7,540 bases of DNA, from positions 1 to 7,540 of the forward strand of contig CAMLXE010000082.1 in the NCBI GenBank assembly GCA_946490455.1, written 5' to 3'. A program made the translations under genes and the position numbers. The notes under the pieces are model-generated. The model made no database searches and was not told where the DNA came from. It saw only the letters and a list, made by a program, of their open reading frames with translations. The stretch comes from an uncultured Desulfovibrio sp. Lineage in GTDB: Bacteria; Desulfobacterota; Desulfovibrionia; Desulfovibrionales; Desulfovibrionaceae. This document shows, piece by piece, positions 1 through 5,641 of the stretch (positions are counted from its first letter, which is position 1; every line of letters starts with the position of its first letter).

Positions 1-2152
1 AACCGCATTCCGGGCAGCTTTCCTGCACCGGCCAGTCCCAGAGCGCGTAGTCGCACTTCGGGTAGTTGCTGCAGGAATAGAATATCTTGCCACGTTTGGA
101 ACTCTTTTCCACAAGAACGCCCGTACAGCCTTCACGCGGACAGGGAACTCCCGTGGAGAACGGTTCCGCATGCCGGCATTCAGGGTAGCCGGAACAGGCA
201 ATGAACCGGCTGCCGGTACGGGATTTCTTGATGACCAGATCCTTGCCACATTCCGGGCAGGTCCCAACCTTTTCAAAGGTGGGTTTGACCTTTTCCTGCA
301 ACTGAATGTGCCCCTTTTCATCCCGGGAATAGTTGGAGGTATAGCGGCATTCGGGGTAGCCCGTACAGGCCAGAAACTGACCTGTTTTGCCAAATTTGAC
401 CGCAAGAGGCTTGCCGCATTCCGGACAGGGAATATCGGTAAGCGTGTCCGTCTTGCTCTTGCCCATGTTTTTGGCCGCATCGAGCAGAGTGGGATCAAAG
501 TCCCTGTTGAAGTTGCGGAGCAGTGCAACCCAGTCCTGTTCGCCTTCGGCAACCTTATCAAGCAGCTCTTCCATGTGGGCAGTAAAGCCCACATCCATCA
601 GGGTCTTGAAGTGTTCACGCAGACGGTCGCAGACTACACGTCCGAGGTCTGTGGGAACAAAATGCTTGTCTTCAAGCCTGACGTAGTCACGATCCTGCAG
701 GGTTGAGATGATTGTGGCATAGGTAGAGGGGCGACCTATACCCAGCTCTTCAAGTTCACGAACCAGAGAGGCTTCCGTGAAGCGTGGCGCCGGCTGCGTA
801 AATTTCTGTTCCTTGCTCAGCGCCTCAAGCTTCAGTGTCTGACCAGCCTTCAGAGGCGGCAGTTCCACGCTTTCCTCTTCTGCATTGCGGGGCATGGCAA
901 CAAGGAAGCCCGGAAAGAGCATGCGTTCTCCCTTGGCTCGCCACTGGGCAGGACCGTTGTCTATCGTGACCGTGGTGTCATGGAAGCGGGCAGCCGCCAT
1001 CTGCGAGGCGATGAAACGGGACCAGATGAGGCGGTACACCTGATACTGGTCCGGGGCAAGATAGGGGCGGGCGTCTTCCGGAGTCAGCGTCACATCCACC
1101 GGACGAATGGCTTCATGGGCATCCTGTGCATCGGATTTGGTCTTGAAGTTCCTCTTCCCGCCCGGGGCCAGAAACTCCTTGCCGAATCGCTGTTCAATAT
1201 AGTCTGCGGCTGCCTTTTGCGCTTCTTCGGCAATGCGGACAGAGTCGGTACGCATGTAGGTGATGAGCGCCGTTGTCCCCCGCTCTCCGAGATCAAGGCC
1301 TTCATAGAGACGCTGGGCAATACTCATGGTTCGTTTGGCCGGATACCCGAGGCGCTGGTTGGCTGCCTGTTGGAGGGTAGAGGTGATGAAGGGCGGTTGT
1401 GGTGCGCGCCCACGTTCCTTTTCTTCAACAGAGGCAACGATAAAGGGATTGGAACGAATTTCCTTTTCCAGCGCTTCTGCAGAGGCGGCATCGGGAATGG
1501 CCGGTTTTTTCCCGTTCACCTTCCAGAGATCCGTTTTGAAGGGAGGCGGGGTCTCTCCGGCAAGTAACGCCTTAAACAGCCAGTATTCTTCCGGCACAAA
1601 GGCACAGCGTTCTTCTTCCCGTTCCACGATGAGACGCAGCGCCACGGACTGGACACGACCGGCCGAAATGCCGCGTTTGACATTTTTCCAGAGCAGAGGC
1701 GAAATCTTGTAGCCCACAAGACGGTCAAGAACACGCCGGGCCTGCTGTGCGTCAAACAGATTGACATTGAGATCGCGGGGATGCTGCAGGGCTTCGTGAA
1801 CGGCGCGCGAGGTGATTTCGTTGAACTGAATGCGTTTGATGTTCGGATTCTTGTCTTTCAGAAGCTCGGCCACATGCCAGGCAATGGCCTCCCCTTCGCG
1901 GTCCGGGTCGGGCGCCAGATAGACCGTATCAACCTTGGAGGCAGCATCGCGCAAGGACTGCACGACCTTCTCCTTGCCCTGAATAATTTCGTAGTGCGGC
2001 GCAAAGTTGTTGGCTTCATCTACACCAATGGAGCTTTTCGGCAGGTCGCGGATATGGCCGACGCTGGCCTGAACAACGTAGCCGGGACCCAGAAATTTCT
2101 TGATGGTTTTGACCTTGGCGGGTGATTCCACGATGATGAGACTTTTGCCCAT
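1..2152 (-). CDS. topA: DNA topoisomerase I (type IA), C-terminus beyond window
   Basis: Type IA topoisomerase that relaxes negatively supercoiled DNA through a transient 5'-phosphotyrosine break. The frame is open for 717 codons from ATG at 2152 and leaves the window at its left edge. The TOPRIM domain starts at once with IIVESPAKVKTIKKFLG (Glu9) and has the metal-binding DPDREGE motif at residues 82-88 (Asp82, Asp84, Glu86). The active-site motif ITYMRTDS places the catalytic tyrosine at residue 299. HEAIRPVDV and GIGRPSTYA, typical of the family, follow. The tail has three complete four-cysteine zinc ribbons (Cys576/579/596/602, 632/635/653/659, 671/676/694/700) and the start of a fourth (Cys713/716). 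E. coli TopA has 865 residues, so roughly the last fifth may be missing. An AAGGA ribosome site at 2160..2164, seven bases before the ATG, supports this start. It appears intact and host-encoded. Confidence 0.97.
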   Translation of the reverse strand, partial: MGKSLIIVESPAKVKTIKKFLGPGYVVQASVGHIRDLPKSSIGVDEANNFAPHYEIIQGKEKVVQSLRDAASKVDTVYLAPDPDREGEAIAWHVAELLKDKNPNIKRIQFNEITSRAVHEALQHPRDLNVNLFDAQQARRVLDRLVGYKISPLLWKNVKRGISAGRVQSVALRLIVEREEERCAFVPEEYWLFKALLAGETPPPFKTDLWKVNGKKPAIPDAASAEALEKEIRSNPFIVASVEEKERGRAPQPPFITSTLQQAANQRLGYPAKRTMSIAQRLYEGLDLGERGTTALITYMRTDSVRIAEEAQKAAADYIEQRFGKEFLAPGGKRNFKTKSDAQDAHEAIRPVDVTLTPEDARPYLAPDQYQVYRLIWSRFIASQMAAARFHDTTVTIDNGPAQWRAKGERMLFPGFLVAMPRNAEEESVELPPLKAGQTLKLEALSKEQKFTQPAPRFTEASLVRELEELGIGRPSTYATIISTLQDRDYVRLEDKHFVPTDLGRVVCDRLREHFKTLMDVGFTAHMEELLDKVAEGEQDWVALLRNFNRDFDPTLLDAAKNMGKSKTDTLTDIPCPECGKPLAVKFGKTGQFLACTGYPECRYTSNYSRDEKGHIQLQEKVKPTFEKVGTCPECGKDLVIKKSRTGSRFIACSGYPECRHAEPFSTGVPCPREGCTGVLVEKSSKRGKIFYSCSNYPKCDYALWDWPVQESCPECG

Positions 2153-2205
2153 GTGCGCATCCTTGTAAGGAAAATAATTTGCGAGCGATGAACGCGGCGG
2201 AGGAC

Positions 2206-2233
2206 AACATACGTCACTTCGGCGTGACGTCAA
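2206..2233 (-). promoter_or_regulatory. candidate topA promoter with palindrome in the spacer
   Basis: Read on the minus strand, TTGACG (2233..2228; five of six bases of the sigma-70 -35 consensus) is followed after 16 bases by TATGTT (2211..2206; four of six of the -10 consensus). The start site would lie near 2199, giving a leader of about 47 bases before topA. A perfect inverted repeat, ACGTCAC-6 bases-GTGACGT (2211..2230), fills the spacer and touches both boxes. That is where a dimeric regulator would block or remodel RNA polymerase. The promoter assignment is inference from pattern and position. Confidence 0.5.
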
Positions 2234-2468
2234 GCTGCAAGAAGGCAAATTCGACCTGAAAACATGATTCTGACGAGGAAAATCCGGCTGAAACGGGAAA
2301 GGGAAAAGAAGGGTGCAGTCGGGCTCCCGTATGATGGTACAATAGTTTTTTTTGAATCAATTTCAAAAGAATATGCATAGTTGGCTCTGCTGTTCCCGAG
2401 ATGCGGCCTTTCTGAAGAGGAAAGGCATATCCACCGGGTGCGGGGAGGAAAAAAATTACCGCATGAAA

Positions 2469-2498
2469 GACCCACAGTAGCCGGAACTATCGTGGGTC
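2469..2498 (-). terminator. possible terminator of the permease gene
   Basis: Perfect 7-bp inverted repeat GACCCAC (2469..2475) / GTGGGTC (2492..2498). After one mismatch the stem can be extended inward (GTAG against CTAT, with one G-U pair). It lies 38 bases after the stop codon of the truncated permease. On the minus strand the stem is followed by TTTC and, eleven bases later, a run of seven T. The T run is not directly next to the stem, so termination strength is uncertain. Confidence 0.4.
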
Positions 2499-2535
2499 AG
2501 GGGAAGAGGGATTTTTCGGATTGGTTTGAGTCGGA

Positions 2536-3008
2536 TCAGATTCCGAAGAGTTTGGAGACCATCCAGGCCGAGGCGTAATATGTCATGAACTGGACGCCTG
2601 TATGGATGCCGAAGTAGCGATTGAGAATCCCGCCAAACATGGCCACCGTTACGGCAATACCCACACCGACAAGGCCGCCTTCGGAATAGGAGAGGACAAC
2701 AATGAGGCCCGTGAACATGCTGATGATGGCTTCCTGGCTGACCTTTCTCAGAACCCAGGCGCTGGCGCGACGCGCATAGTTCATGGAGAAGGGATAGGCG
2801 ATCAGGGCAGCGGCAAAGATACCGATGAGACCATAGACAAAGAACTCCAGTGGCGTCATCAGCGTATGGAGATTGTGCATCTCCGGAGCCGAGGTAAAGA
2901 CGGGCGGCGCATTGAACAGAGGTGCAGCCGGTCCGAGAGCCATGGGACTCAGGGGAATGCCAAAGGCAATCAGGGGAATGAGCGTTTCCGCGATATAGTG
3001 AAGAACGT
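2536..3008 (-). pseudogene. 3' fragment of a TctA-like membrane transport protein, interrupted by the prophage
   Basis: C-terminal remnant of a polytopic inner-membrane protein. The frame runs from the proposed prophage junction to TGA at 2536..2538, giving about 156 host-derived residues. It begins VLHYIAETLIPLIAFGIPLSP, resembling the conserved proline/glycine-rich membrane motif of tripartite tricarboxylate transporter permeases (TctA family). At least three or four further hydrophobic stretches follow. An internal ATG at 2943 would give 135 residues, but the conserved-looking sequence continues upstream of it and is cut by an in-frame TAA at 3019..3021 inside the phage terminus. A genuine start within the fragment is therefore unlikely. 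The missing 5' part should lie beyond the other end of the prophage. If it is TctA, it would be the large permease subunit for a carboxylate taken up with TctB and a periplasmic TctC. Family assignment is from memory of motifs and is moderate; truncation is better supported. Confidence 0.65.
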
Positions 3009-3054
3009 TGAGATAACTTTAGGGGAAAAAACGAGATAACTTGGGATTTAGGAA
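3009..3054. repeat. prophage terminus with tandem putative transposase-binding sites
   Basis: GAGATAACTT occurs at 3010..3019 and again at 3033..3042, exactly 23 bp apart, each followed by a G-rich then A-rich stretch. I saw no other copy in the window on either strand. Mu-family ends start with 5'-TG and carry several transposase sites of about 22 bp; the TG at 3009..3010 fits. The adjacent host bases AACGT (3004..3008) would be one copy of the 5-bp target duplication. A weaker third copy (TGAGAGATTC from 3064) is possible but not convincing. Exact boundary is inference. Confidence 0.65.
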
Positions 3055-3100
3055 TGGTGTTTTTGAGAGATTCTGTAATTTCATTGACGAATATGTAATT

Positions 3101-3129
3101 AAAAAAGGAGCCATCACGACTCCTTTTTT
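3101..3129 (-). terminator. rho-independent terminator at the end of the phage early operon
   Basis: Perfect 10-bp inverted repeat AAAAAAGGAG (3101..3110) / CTCCTTTTTT (3120..3129) around a 9-base loop. On the minus strand it follows the last small gene by 17 bases and ends in a run of six T, so it fits intrinsic termination. The symmetric A/T arms make it potentially bidirectional. It would stop early-operon transcripts before they leave the prophage into the permease fragment and topA. Confidence 0.85.
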
Positions 3130-3146
3130 GTTCTGCCTATCTCAAT

Positions 3147-3470
3147 TCATCGGCTCGTTTTTGGCATCATATCTTTTGCTCTGAACTCTTTCATCCCGGC
3201 TGTAATTATCCGTTCAACTTCTGGTGCAGCCTTTGTCATATACACAGAAAACTCTTTAACCAGTTCAGGCGGAAAACTGTTCCACAAATCTGATGTCGTC
3301 TCAAAAAGTCTGGCCATTTCCCGTAGCCCGCGAGAGATACCCCAAGCGGCTCCGGCATCAAATCCTGCGGAGTATGCCGCTTCCCGCATTCTTGCGATTC
3401 TCTGCTGTTCCTGCCTGATGTACTCCGCTTCATCCTGTACACTCCAAAATGGAGCCTTTGCGTTACTCAT
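3147..3470 (-). CDS. hypothetical phage early protein, 107 residues (last gene of operon)
   Basis: I do not recognise this family. The product is soluble and mostly helical by composition, with a charged segment EYIRQEQQRIARMREAAY near residues 16-33, then an alanine/glycine-rich stretch (SAGFDAGAAWGISRG) and a basic C-terminus. No membrane segment or catalytic motif is visible. Its ATG overlaps the end of the preceding gene by eight bases, and AAGGGG lies seven bases before the start, so it is probably translated by coupling. It is the last gene before the terminator. This position in transposable phages often holds dispensable or host-interaction genes, but no function can be assigned. Confidence 0.75.
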   Translation of the reverse strand: MSNAKAPFWSVQDEAEYIRQEQQRIARMREAAYSAGFDAGAAWGISRGLREMARLFETTSDLWNSFPPELVKEFSVYMTKAAPEVERIITAGMKEFRAKDMMPKTSR

Positions 3471-3672
3471 GTTCGTCCCCTTCCTTGCTCCCTGTTGTGT
3501 ACTTGCTGTTTTCGGCGTTCAGTGCTTCGCAGCATATCTGCACGATCTTCTCTGCGCCTTCCGGCTTTTCTTTGTCTACAAAGATAATTCCTACCAGCCG
3601 GTTCCGTGTTGCATCCCTAATTGCGGGGATTCCGGCGTTGCTTTTCGCGGGATAGAAGCGTTTCACTGCCAT
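3463..3672 (-). CDS. hypothetical phage early protein, 69 residues
   Basis: Unrecognised small protein. A basic N-terminus (MAVKRFYPAK) and a hydrophobic strand-like segment RLVGIIFVDK near residues 25-34 are followed by a helix (GAEKIVQICCEAL) and an acidic tail. This suggests a small alpha/beta fold. It overlaps the upstream gene by ten bases and the downstream gene by eight. GAGG lies about seven bases before the ATG. Tight overlap on both sides is the main evidence that it is real. Confidence 0.7.
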   Translation of the reverse strand: MAVKRFYPAKSNAGIPAIRDATRNRLVGIIFVDKEKPEGAEKIVQICCEALNAENSKYTTGSKEGDEHE

Positions 3673-3911
3673 GCTGTGTCCTCGTCTCCACCGTCTCCGT
3701 ACAGGGCTTCTGTATATCGTCGGATGTCATCGGGAAGTTTCTCTTCAAGAAGCCCTGCGAGACTGCCGAGAACTGCGCGAATTTCAGGGGAAGAGTGTGT
3801 CTTCTCCCTCAACCGGACGAGTTTGACAACAAACATGATACCATCACCGAAGCCCATTATCCGCTGTATTTCCTCATCGGTCATCGGTGGAAGAATGATT
3901 TCTTCCTTCAT
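3663..3911 (-). CDS. hypothetical phage early protein, 82 residues
   Basis: Unrecognised acidic small protein. It has a helix-prone start (MTDEEIQRIMGFGDG), a hydrophobic/basic strand-like stretch IMFVVKLVRLREK near residues 25-37, and a leucine-rich helix (AVLGSLAGLLEEKLPDDIRRY) near 46-66. The start is well set: ATG and the preceding gene's TGA share ATGA at 3908..3911, and AAAAGGAG stands about eight bases upstream inside that gene. No transmembrane segment or catalytic motif is visible, and there is no functional assignment. Confidence 0.75.
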   Translation of the reverse strand: MKEEIILPPMTDEEIQRIMGFGDGIMFVVKLVRLREKTHSSPEIRAVLGSLAGLLEEKLPDDIRRYTEALYGDGGDEDTAWQ

Positions 3912-4063
3912 CTATCCACTCCTTTTGTCAGCTTTTTTTTGATCCACCGTGCAAGATCGATGTCGAAAAATTCCTTGAGAAAGGCATTGAGCCCGGCGAA
4001 AGCGGTCAGCCAGATAGCTGCAACGACAATCAACACCATGGAGACGGCAATCAGGTTGGCCAT
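3908..4063 (-). CDS. small single-span membrane protein, 51 residues
   Basis: The protein opens with one hydrophobic segment, NLIAVSMVLIVVAAIWLTAF (about residues 3-22), and continues with an amphipathic and basic tail (ARWIKKKLTKGVDR). It should sit in the inner membrane, probably with the positive tail in the cytoplasm. I chose ATG at 4063 over the longer frame from 4129 because AAGGAGG lies nine bases before it. The 22 extra residues of the longer frame would also fall inside a pair of GC-rich hairpins. Its stop overlaps the next start as ATGA. A role in the early operon, rather than next to lysis genes, argues mildly against holin, but a holin-like or membrane-signalling role cannot be excluded. 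Confidence 0.72.
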   Translation of the reverse strand: MANLIAVSMVLIVVAAIWLTAFAGLNAFLKEFFDIDLARWIKKKLTKGVDR

Positions 4064-4096
4064 TTGCTTCACCCTCCTTTCTGGGCTGCTCATCAG

Positions 4097-4138
4097 GCCG
4101 GAGCCGCCACGCTCCGGCGACGGCCCCAAAGGGGCCGT
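4097..4138 (-). promoter_or_regulatory. tandem GC-rich hairpins in the only sizeable gap of the small-gene block
   Basis: Two perfect 8-bp inverted repeats stand back to back: ACGGCCCC-AAA-GGGGCCGT (4120..4138) and GCCGGAGC-6 bases-GCTCCGGC (4097..4118). They fill most of the 83-base gap between the 46-residue and the 51-residue genes. On the minus strand no T run follows either stem, so a classical terminator is unlikely for the operon. They end about 20 bases before the AAGGAGG site of the membrane protein, so transcript stabilisation, processing or control of downstream expression is plausible. On the plus strand only three T follow the second stem. Confidence 0.5.
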
Positions 4139-4146
4139 TTCGCTGT

Positions 4147-4287
4147 CTAGTTCATACCTGCGGCGTCTTGCAGCGCCCGCACTGTCATTTCCGCCGATTC
4201 TTCACCGCCGGAGATTTCGACAAACTCCTGCCAGTGGTTTTCAATCAGTATGACCAGGGCTGCCTCGTCTATAGTGTCCTTATTCAT
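4147..4287 (-). CDS. very small hypothetical acidic protein, 46 residues
   Basis: Frame from ATG at 4287 to TAG at 4147..4149. The product begins MNKDTIDEAALVILIENHWQ, then has an acidic stretch (ISGGEESAEMTV) and a short helical end. It is strongly acidic, without a membrane span or cysteine motif. The case for a real gene is its perfect ribosome site: AAGGAGG, about six bases before the ATG and lying inside the HU-like gene, whose stop it overlaps by eight bases. Acidic mini-proteins of phages sometimes act as DNA mimics or inhibitors, but nothing here proves that. Confidence 0.65.
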   Translation of the reverse strand: MNKDTIDEAALVILIENHWQEFVEISGGEESAEMTVRALQDAAGMN

Positions 4288-4573
4288 GCAGAGCCTCCTT
4301 GAAGTCTTTTCCGGGCGAGAAAACAATCTTTCTACCTGCGGGAATCTCGATTGCTTCCCCGGTTCTGGGATTGCGGCCGGTGCGGGAACTAGTGGCTTTC
4401 ACCTTCAACTTGCCCAGACCGGGCAGGGAGATTTCACCCCCCGCAAGCAGTTCGGCAGCGGCTACAGAGCAGAACGCCAGCAGTGCCTTTTCCATATCCA
4501 CAATTCTGAGCGGACGGTCATGCTCTTCCTTGACGGTTTCCGTTGCCTGTTTGATGAACTCGGTCTTGTCCAT
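4280..4573 (-). CDS. HU/IHF-family DNA-bending protein
   Basis: A 97-residue member of the HU/IHF family of small dimeric DNA-bending proteins, close to the usual 90-100 residues. Helices occupy residues 1-45, followed by the turn GEISLPGLGKLKVKA (46-60). The flexible DNA-binding arm contains GRNPRTGEAIEIPA (66-79), including the R-N-P tip whose proline (69) wedges into DNA. The C-terminal helix GKDFKEAL is family-typical. In Mu, host HU helps assemble the transposition complex, so a phage-encoded HU could make this element less dependent on the host. That is inference. It lies 22 bases after gemA with GGAG as ribosome site. It overlaps the next small gene. Confidence 0.93.
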   Translation of the reverse strand: MDKTEFIKQATETVKEEHDRPLRIVDMEKALLAFCSVAAAELLAGGEISLPGLGKLKVKATSSRTGRNPRTGEAIEIPAGRKIVFSPGKDFKEALHE

Positions 4574-4595
4574 GATGTTCTCCGTTGGTTGCAGG

Positions 4596-5045
4596 TTATT
4601 GAGGAAGAGGAGAGGCCACGGGCAGGGACGCGAAGAAATCGATCAGCCGTTCCCGTGCCGCGGCGTCTTCCACCCGGTCAATCCATTGTTTCAGGGTTTC
4701 AATGACGCGCTGAAGGTCTTTCACTGAGCAATTTCTGACGTCCTTTCTGGTTATGCGCCGGATATAGGCGGCTATGGACTGTTCGCTTTTGCTCCTGACC
4801 ACGCCCTCGTCGTGCATTCTGAACCACAGGCTTCTGATTTTCCGAAGCTGGAGATCGGTCGCTGTATGGAATCCAGCCTTTCGCATCCGGCGAAGGACTT
4901 CCTTCAGCTGCAACGCATGAAGTTCCTTTGTGGAAGTCTTTCCGCTGACGCCTTCCAGGAGGGCGCGATATTCTTCATCGGACAGGCCGAGTTTGCGGCG
5001 GCCCGTCTGCACAGCCCTGATAAGTCCGCCGGTGTTCGTGGTCAT
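4596..5045 (-). CDS. gemA: GemA-like regulatory protein (Mu gp16 family)
   Basis: A 149-residue protein matching the GemA/DUF1018 pattern of Mu-like phages. The N-terminal segment is LIRAVQTGRRKLGLSDEEYR, followed by a GVSGKTSTKEL stretch with LHALQLKEVLRRMRKAGF. Then comes LRKIRSLWFRMHDEGVV with a helical C-terminal half (residues 85-135). In Mu, GemA was described as modulating host gene expression, including DNA gyrase and supercoiling; the molecular mechanism is poorly known. The ATG shares ATGA with the stop of gam (5042..5045), and AGGAGG precedes it by six bases within gam. In Mu it is followed by mor, the middle-operon activator; here HU and small unknown genes follow, and no mor is seen. 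Confidence 0.88.
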   Translation of the reverse strand: MTTNTGGLIRAVQTGRRKLGLSDEEYRALLEGVSGKTSTKELHALQLKEVLRRMRKAGFHTATDLQLRKIRSLWFRMHDEGVVRSKSEQSIAAYIRRITRKDVRNCSVKDLQRVIETLKQWIDRVEDAAARERLIDFFASLPVASPLPQ

Positions 5046-5587
5046 TGAGCGCCTCCTGTTCCTGATGTTCCGGCCAGTTCCGTTTCCGTCAGCTCATAGT
5101 AGAAGGAGTCCGTCTGTTCGAGTCGGCACCCGGCTTCCGCGAGCTTTTCCGGCGGAAGCTGACGCAGGGCTTCTCTGTCCACTTCCCGCTTGATGCGTAT
5201 ACAGGCAGCAAGGGTTTTGTCCCGTGAGTCTGTCAGAAAACCAAGCACCTGTTCCCAGGTAGTTTTCTTCATGGGTTTGACGGCCGAAGACGCTCTGAAT
5301 CCAAGTATGCCAAAATTCAGCGCGACAGAACGGCGTCTGCCGAAGAGTTCCGTTTTTCTGGACTCCCCGAACCGGACAAGAGCCTGCTCCAGTACCTCAA
5401 TGTCCTGCTTGATTGGTTCGCTGACTTCAGCACACTTGAGCTTCAGAGCGTCCACGTCTTCCTTCAGGCCAAGTTCCAGAAGTGACAGTTCACGCTTTCG
5501 GGCCGCAATTTGGGCCAGCATGGCGTCAGCTTCCTCCAGACTGCTGACAGTCGGAATGTTCAGGACCGGTTTTACTCGCTTTGCCAT
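5042..5587 (-). CDS. gam: Gam-like host-nuclease inhibitor (DNA-end-binding protein)
   Basis: A 181-residue protein of the Mu Gam family. Mu Gam binds double-strand DNA ends, is related to eukaryotic Ku, and protects phage DNA from exonucleases such as RecBCD. Here a short basic leader precedes a long helical, coiled-coil-like stretch (about 15-75: SLEEADAMLAQIAARKREL through IKQDIEVLEQALVRFGESRK). A beta-rich core follows (RRRSVALNFGILGFRASSAV, about 84-103). A helical part contains TTWEQVLGFL and ends in ESFYYEL-like QTDSFYYELTETEL. Length and order agree with Gam. A GGAG site stands about eleven bases before the ATG. Upstream is a 54-base gap with no strong promoter; downstream it is coupled to gemA. 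Confidence 0.92.
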   Translation of the reverse strand: MAKRVKPVLNIPTVSSLEEADAMLAQIAARKRELSLLELGLKEDVDALKLKCAEVSEPIKQDIEVLEQALVRFGESRKTELFGRRRSVALNFGILGFRASSAVKPMKKTTWEQVLGFLTDSRDKTLAACIRIKREVDREALRQLPPEKLAEAGCRLEQTDSFYYELTETELAGTSGTGGAQ

Positions 5588-5641
5588 TGTCTTTTTTCTC
5601 CTGAGCTTGCATAAGTGCCTTGAAAAAGTTGCCTGCCTTTT

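Larger units (their letters stand above)
2153..2535. other. intergenic region between topA and the truncated permease gene
   Basis: 383 bases with no gene I can support. From the permease side it holds a terminator-like hairpin (2469..2498) and an AT-rich stretch with the inverted repeat TTTTGAA-5 bases-TTCAAAA (2350..2368). On the minus strand that stretch also offers a weak promoter, TTGAAA, 16 bases, TATTGT. The candidate topA promoter (2206..2233) and the topA ribosome site complete it. An 81-codon minus-strand frame at 2230..2475 has a composition unlike a real protein and overlaps these signals, so it is not called. Confidence 0.6.

Noticed and set aside
170..1712. Plus-strand open frames of 128-195 codons opposite topA
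   Set aside because: They lie wholly antisense to a continuous, motif-confirmed topoisomerase frame; they are by-products of its codon use.
2230..2475. 81-codon minus-strand frame in the topA upstream region
   Set aside because: Low-complexity, unprotein-like composition; it overlaps the promoter, palindromes and hairpin; no family resemblance.
3064..3090. A third transposase-binding site (TGAGAGATTC...)
   Set aside because: Only the first five bases match the other copies and the spacing (32 rather than 23 bp) breaks the pattern.
4064..4129. Longer start (4129) for the small membrane protein
   Set aside because: No ribosome site before it and the added 22 residues fall in the hairpin region; the ATG at 4063 has AAGGAGG at proper distance and leaves a hydrophobic N-terminus.
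3418..4253. Plus-strand frames of 174 and 210 codons across the small-gene block
   Set aside because: They are antisense to five tightly overlapping minus-strand genes with good ribosome sites, and their cysteine/serine/proline-rich composition is typical of shadow frames.
1..5045. A functional link between GemA (reported supercoiling effects) and the nearby topA
   Set aside because: Transposable phages insert nearly at random, topA has its own promoter and the prophage has a terminator; proximity is most likely chance.
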